Origin: Clostridium_S neuense
GTDB taxonomy: Bacteria; Bacillota; Clostridia; Clostridiales; Clostridiaceae
DNA: 64,000 nt
Assembly (NCBI RefSeq): GCF_045310695.1
Contig: NZ_JBJIAA010000014.1
Location: 98,791-162,790 of the forward strand
Direction of reading: 5' to 3'
A program made the position numbers and the translations under genes. Shown here piece by piece: positions 63,578-64,000 of the stretch. Every line of letters starts with the position of its first letter. Position 1 is the first letter of the stretch. The notes below the pieces were generated by a model. It made no database searches. It was not told the DNA's origin and worked only from the letters and a program-made list of their open reading frames with translations.

Positions 63578-64000
63578 GCACCCTTTTTTAATGGGAAATC
63601 TTTATAGTCTTCGCAAGACTCCCTATGCAATCACTATTTCACAACATGAACGCTTCAGGCTCTCTATTTAAGTTACAGAGCAACTGCTAATATTTAAAAT
63701 AATAGCTCTTTTTATGCTTGTCCCAATACATACTTGTATGAAAGTTTTAAATACTTTCTCTTTCATTACTTCTATAAAAAAGACAACAAAAATTACGCCT
63801 ATTGAGATTTATATTTTTTCTCAATTACTCTCAAAAGGTTTTATTCATATGCAATTTTTAATATATATAAAAATTTCTTCAGCTCTAAGATCACTTAAAA
63901 CCTTGAAAATTTTATTATCCTGAAAAAATAAATATCCACCAGCTTAGCTGGTGGTTTTTCCTTAAGCCCTATAAGGGCACATTACCAGCATTATGCCTTA
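63578..64000. other. Intergenic region ending in an IS-like terminal hairpin region
   Basis: AGTCTTCGCAAGACT (63608-63622) is a short palindrome upstream of the 62915 gene. At 63932-63955, CCACCAGCTTAGCTGGTGG is followed by TTTTT, a strong hairpin. GCCCTATAAGGGC at 63966-63978 is a second hairpin, and the sequence continues to the window edge. Paired hairpins like these occur at the ends of IS200/IS605-type elements; no transposase is visible. The open frame at 63714-63923 is not supported. Confidence 0.4.

Noticed and set aside
63714..63923. 69-residue plus-strand frame
   Set aside because: No ribosome site, skewed AT-driven composition and no resemblance to a protein family.
1..64000. rRNA, tRNA or cas genes
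   Set aside because: None was recognised on either strand by reading for conserved rRNA segments, tRNA T-arm motifs or Cas protein motifs.

Overview
The window looks like a chromosomal segment of a low-GC, AT-rich Firmicute, most likely Clostridium sensu stricto. The evidence is GGAGG-type ribosome binding sites, AT-ending codons, clostridial gene families (cellobiose PTS with a LevR-type regulator, BceRS-BceAB, SdpI-like and YcxB-like proteins, RRNPP-type regulators) and a CRISPR repeat closely resembling the type I-B repeats of Clostridioides difficile. The species is not determined here.

Layout. 1-2256 is a CRISPR array (35 identical repeats, 34 spacers, cut by the window edge) with a promoter-bearing leader at 2257-2437, so it is read on the minus strand; no cas gene is in the window. 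2620-5755 holds a WYL regulator, an SGNH esterase and a LytTR/DUF3021 pair. 5918-8272 holds an RpiR regulator and a GH4 6-phospho-glucosidase. 8606-11433 is a family of three paralogous lipoproteins, the third broken by a frameshift and a stop. 12905-20293 is a cellobiose locus: PTS IIA, IIB, GH1 6-phospho-beta-glucosidase and IIC on the minus strand behind a clear sigma-54 promoter, with the divergent sigma-54 activator CelR. 20898-24114 is a sulfane-sulfur module: a rhodanese, a CoA-disulfide-reductase/rhodanese/TusA/DsrE fusion and a cysteine-rich ArsR regulator. 25509-28021 is an ECF sigma factor with a probable autoregulatory promoter and a membrane-anchored beta-propeller protein, perhaps its anti-sigma partner. 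28482-35821 has an amino-acid ABC transporter, a dehydrogenase, a GNAT-YoaP protein, a TPR regulator interrupted by TGA, an MFS pump with a damaged start and an SdpI-like protein. 36023-43221 has lgt, cls and a BceAB/BceRS antimicrobial-peptide detoxification module. 43390-44833 is an RRNPP-type regulator followed by a 38-residue peptide gene, a likely quorum-sensing pair. 44884-59001 is mostly housekeeping or accessory genes (GNAT, ECF S component, GT2, cca, amino-acid binding protein, trpS, MCP, L,D-transpeptidase, radical SAM). 60189-62826 is a triplicated YcxB-like gene in a repeat-rich, decaying region, and 62915-63577 is an unrecognised membrane protein.

The most unusual signal is in the intergenic DNA. 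Several families of long palindromic repeats recur, some nested in one another. In the main family (A), each copy is closed by a short stem whose sequence differs between copies but is self-complementary within each copy, including one that uses the stop codon of celR. This suggests insertion into pre-existing hairpins or selection on a structured RNA. A 169-bp MITE with an 8-bp target duplication is nested in one copy. No complete transposase gene is present.
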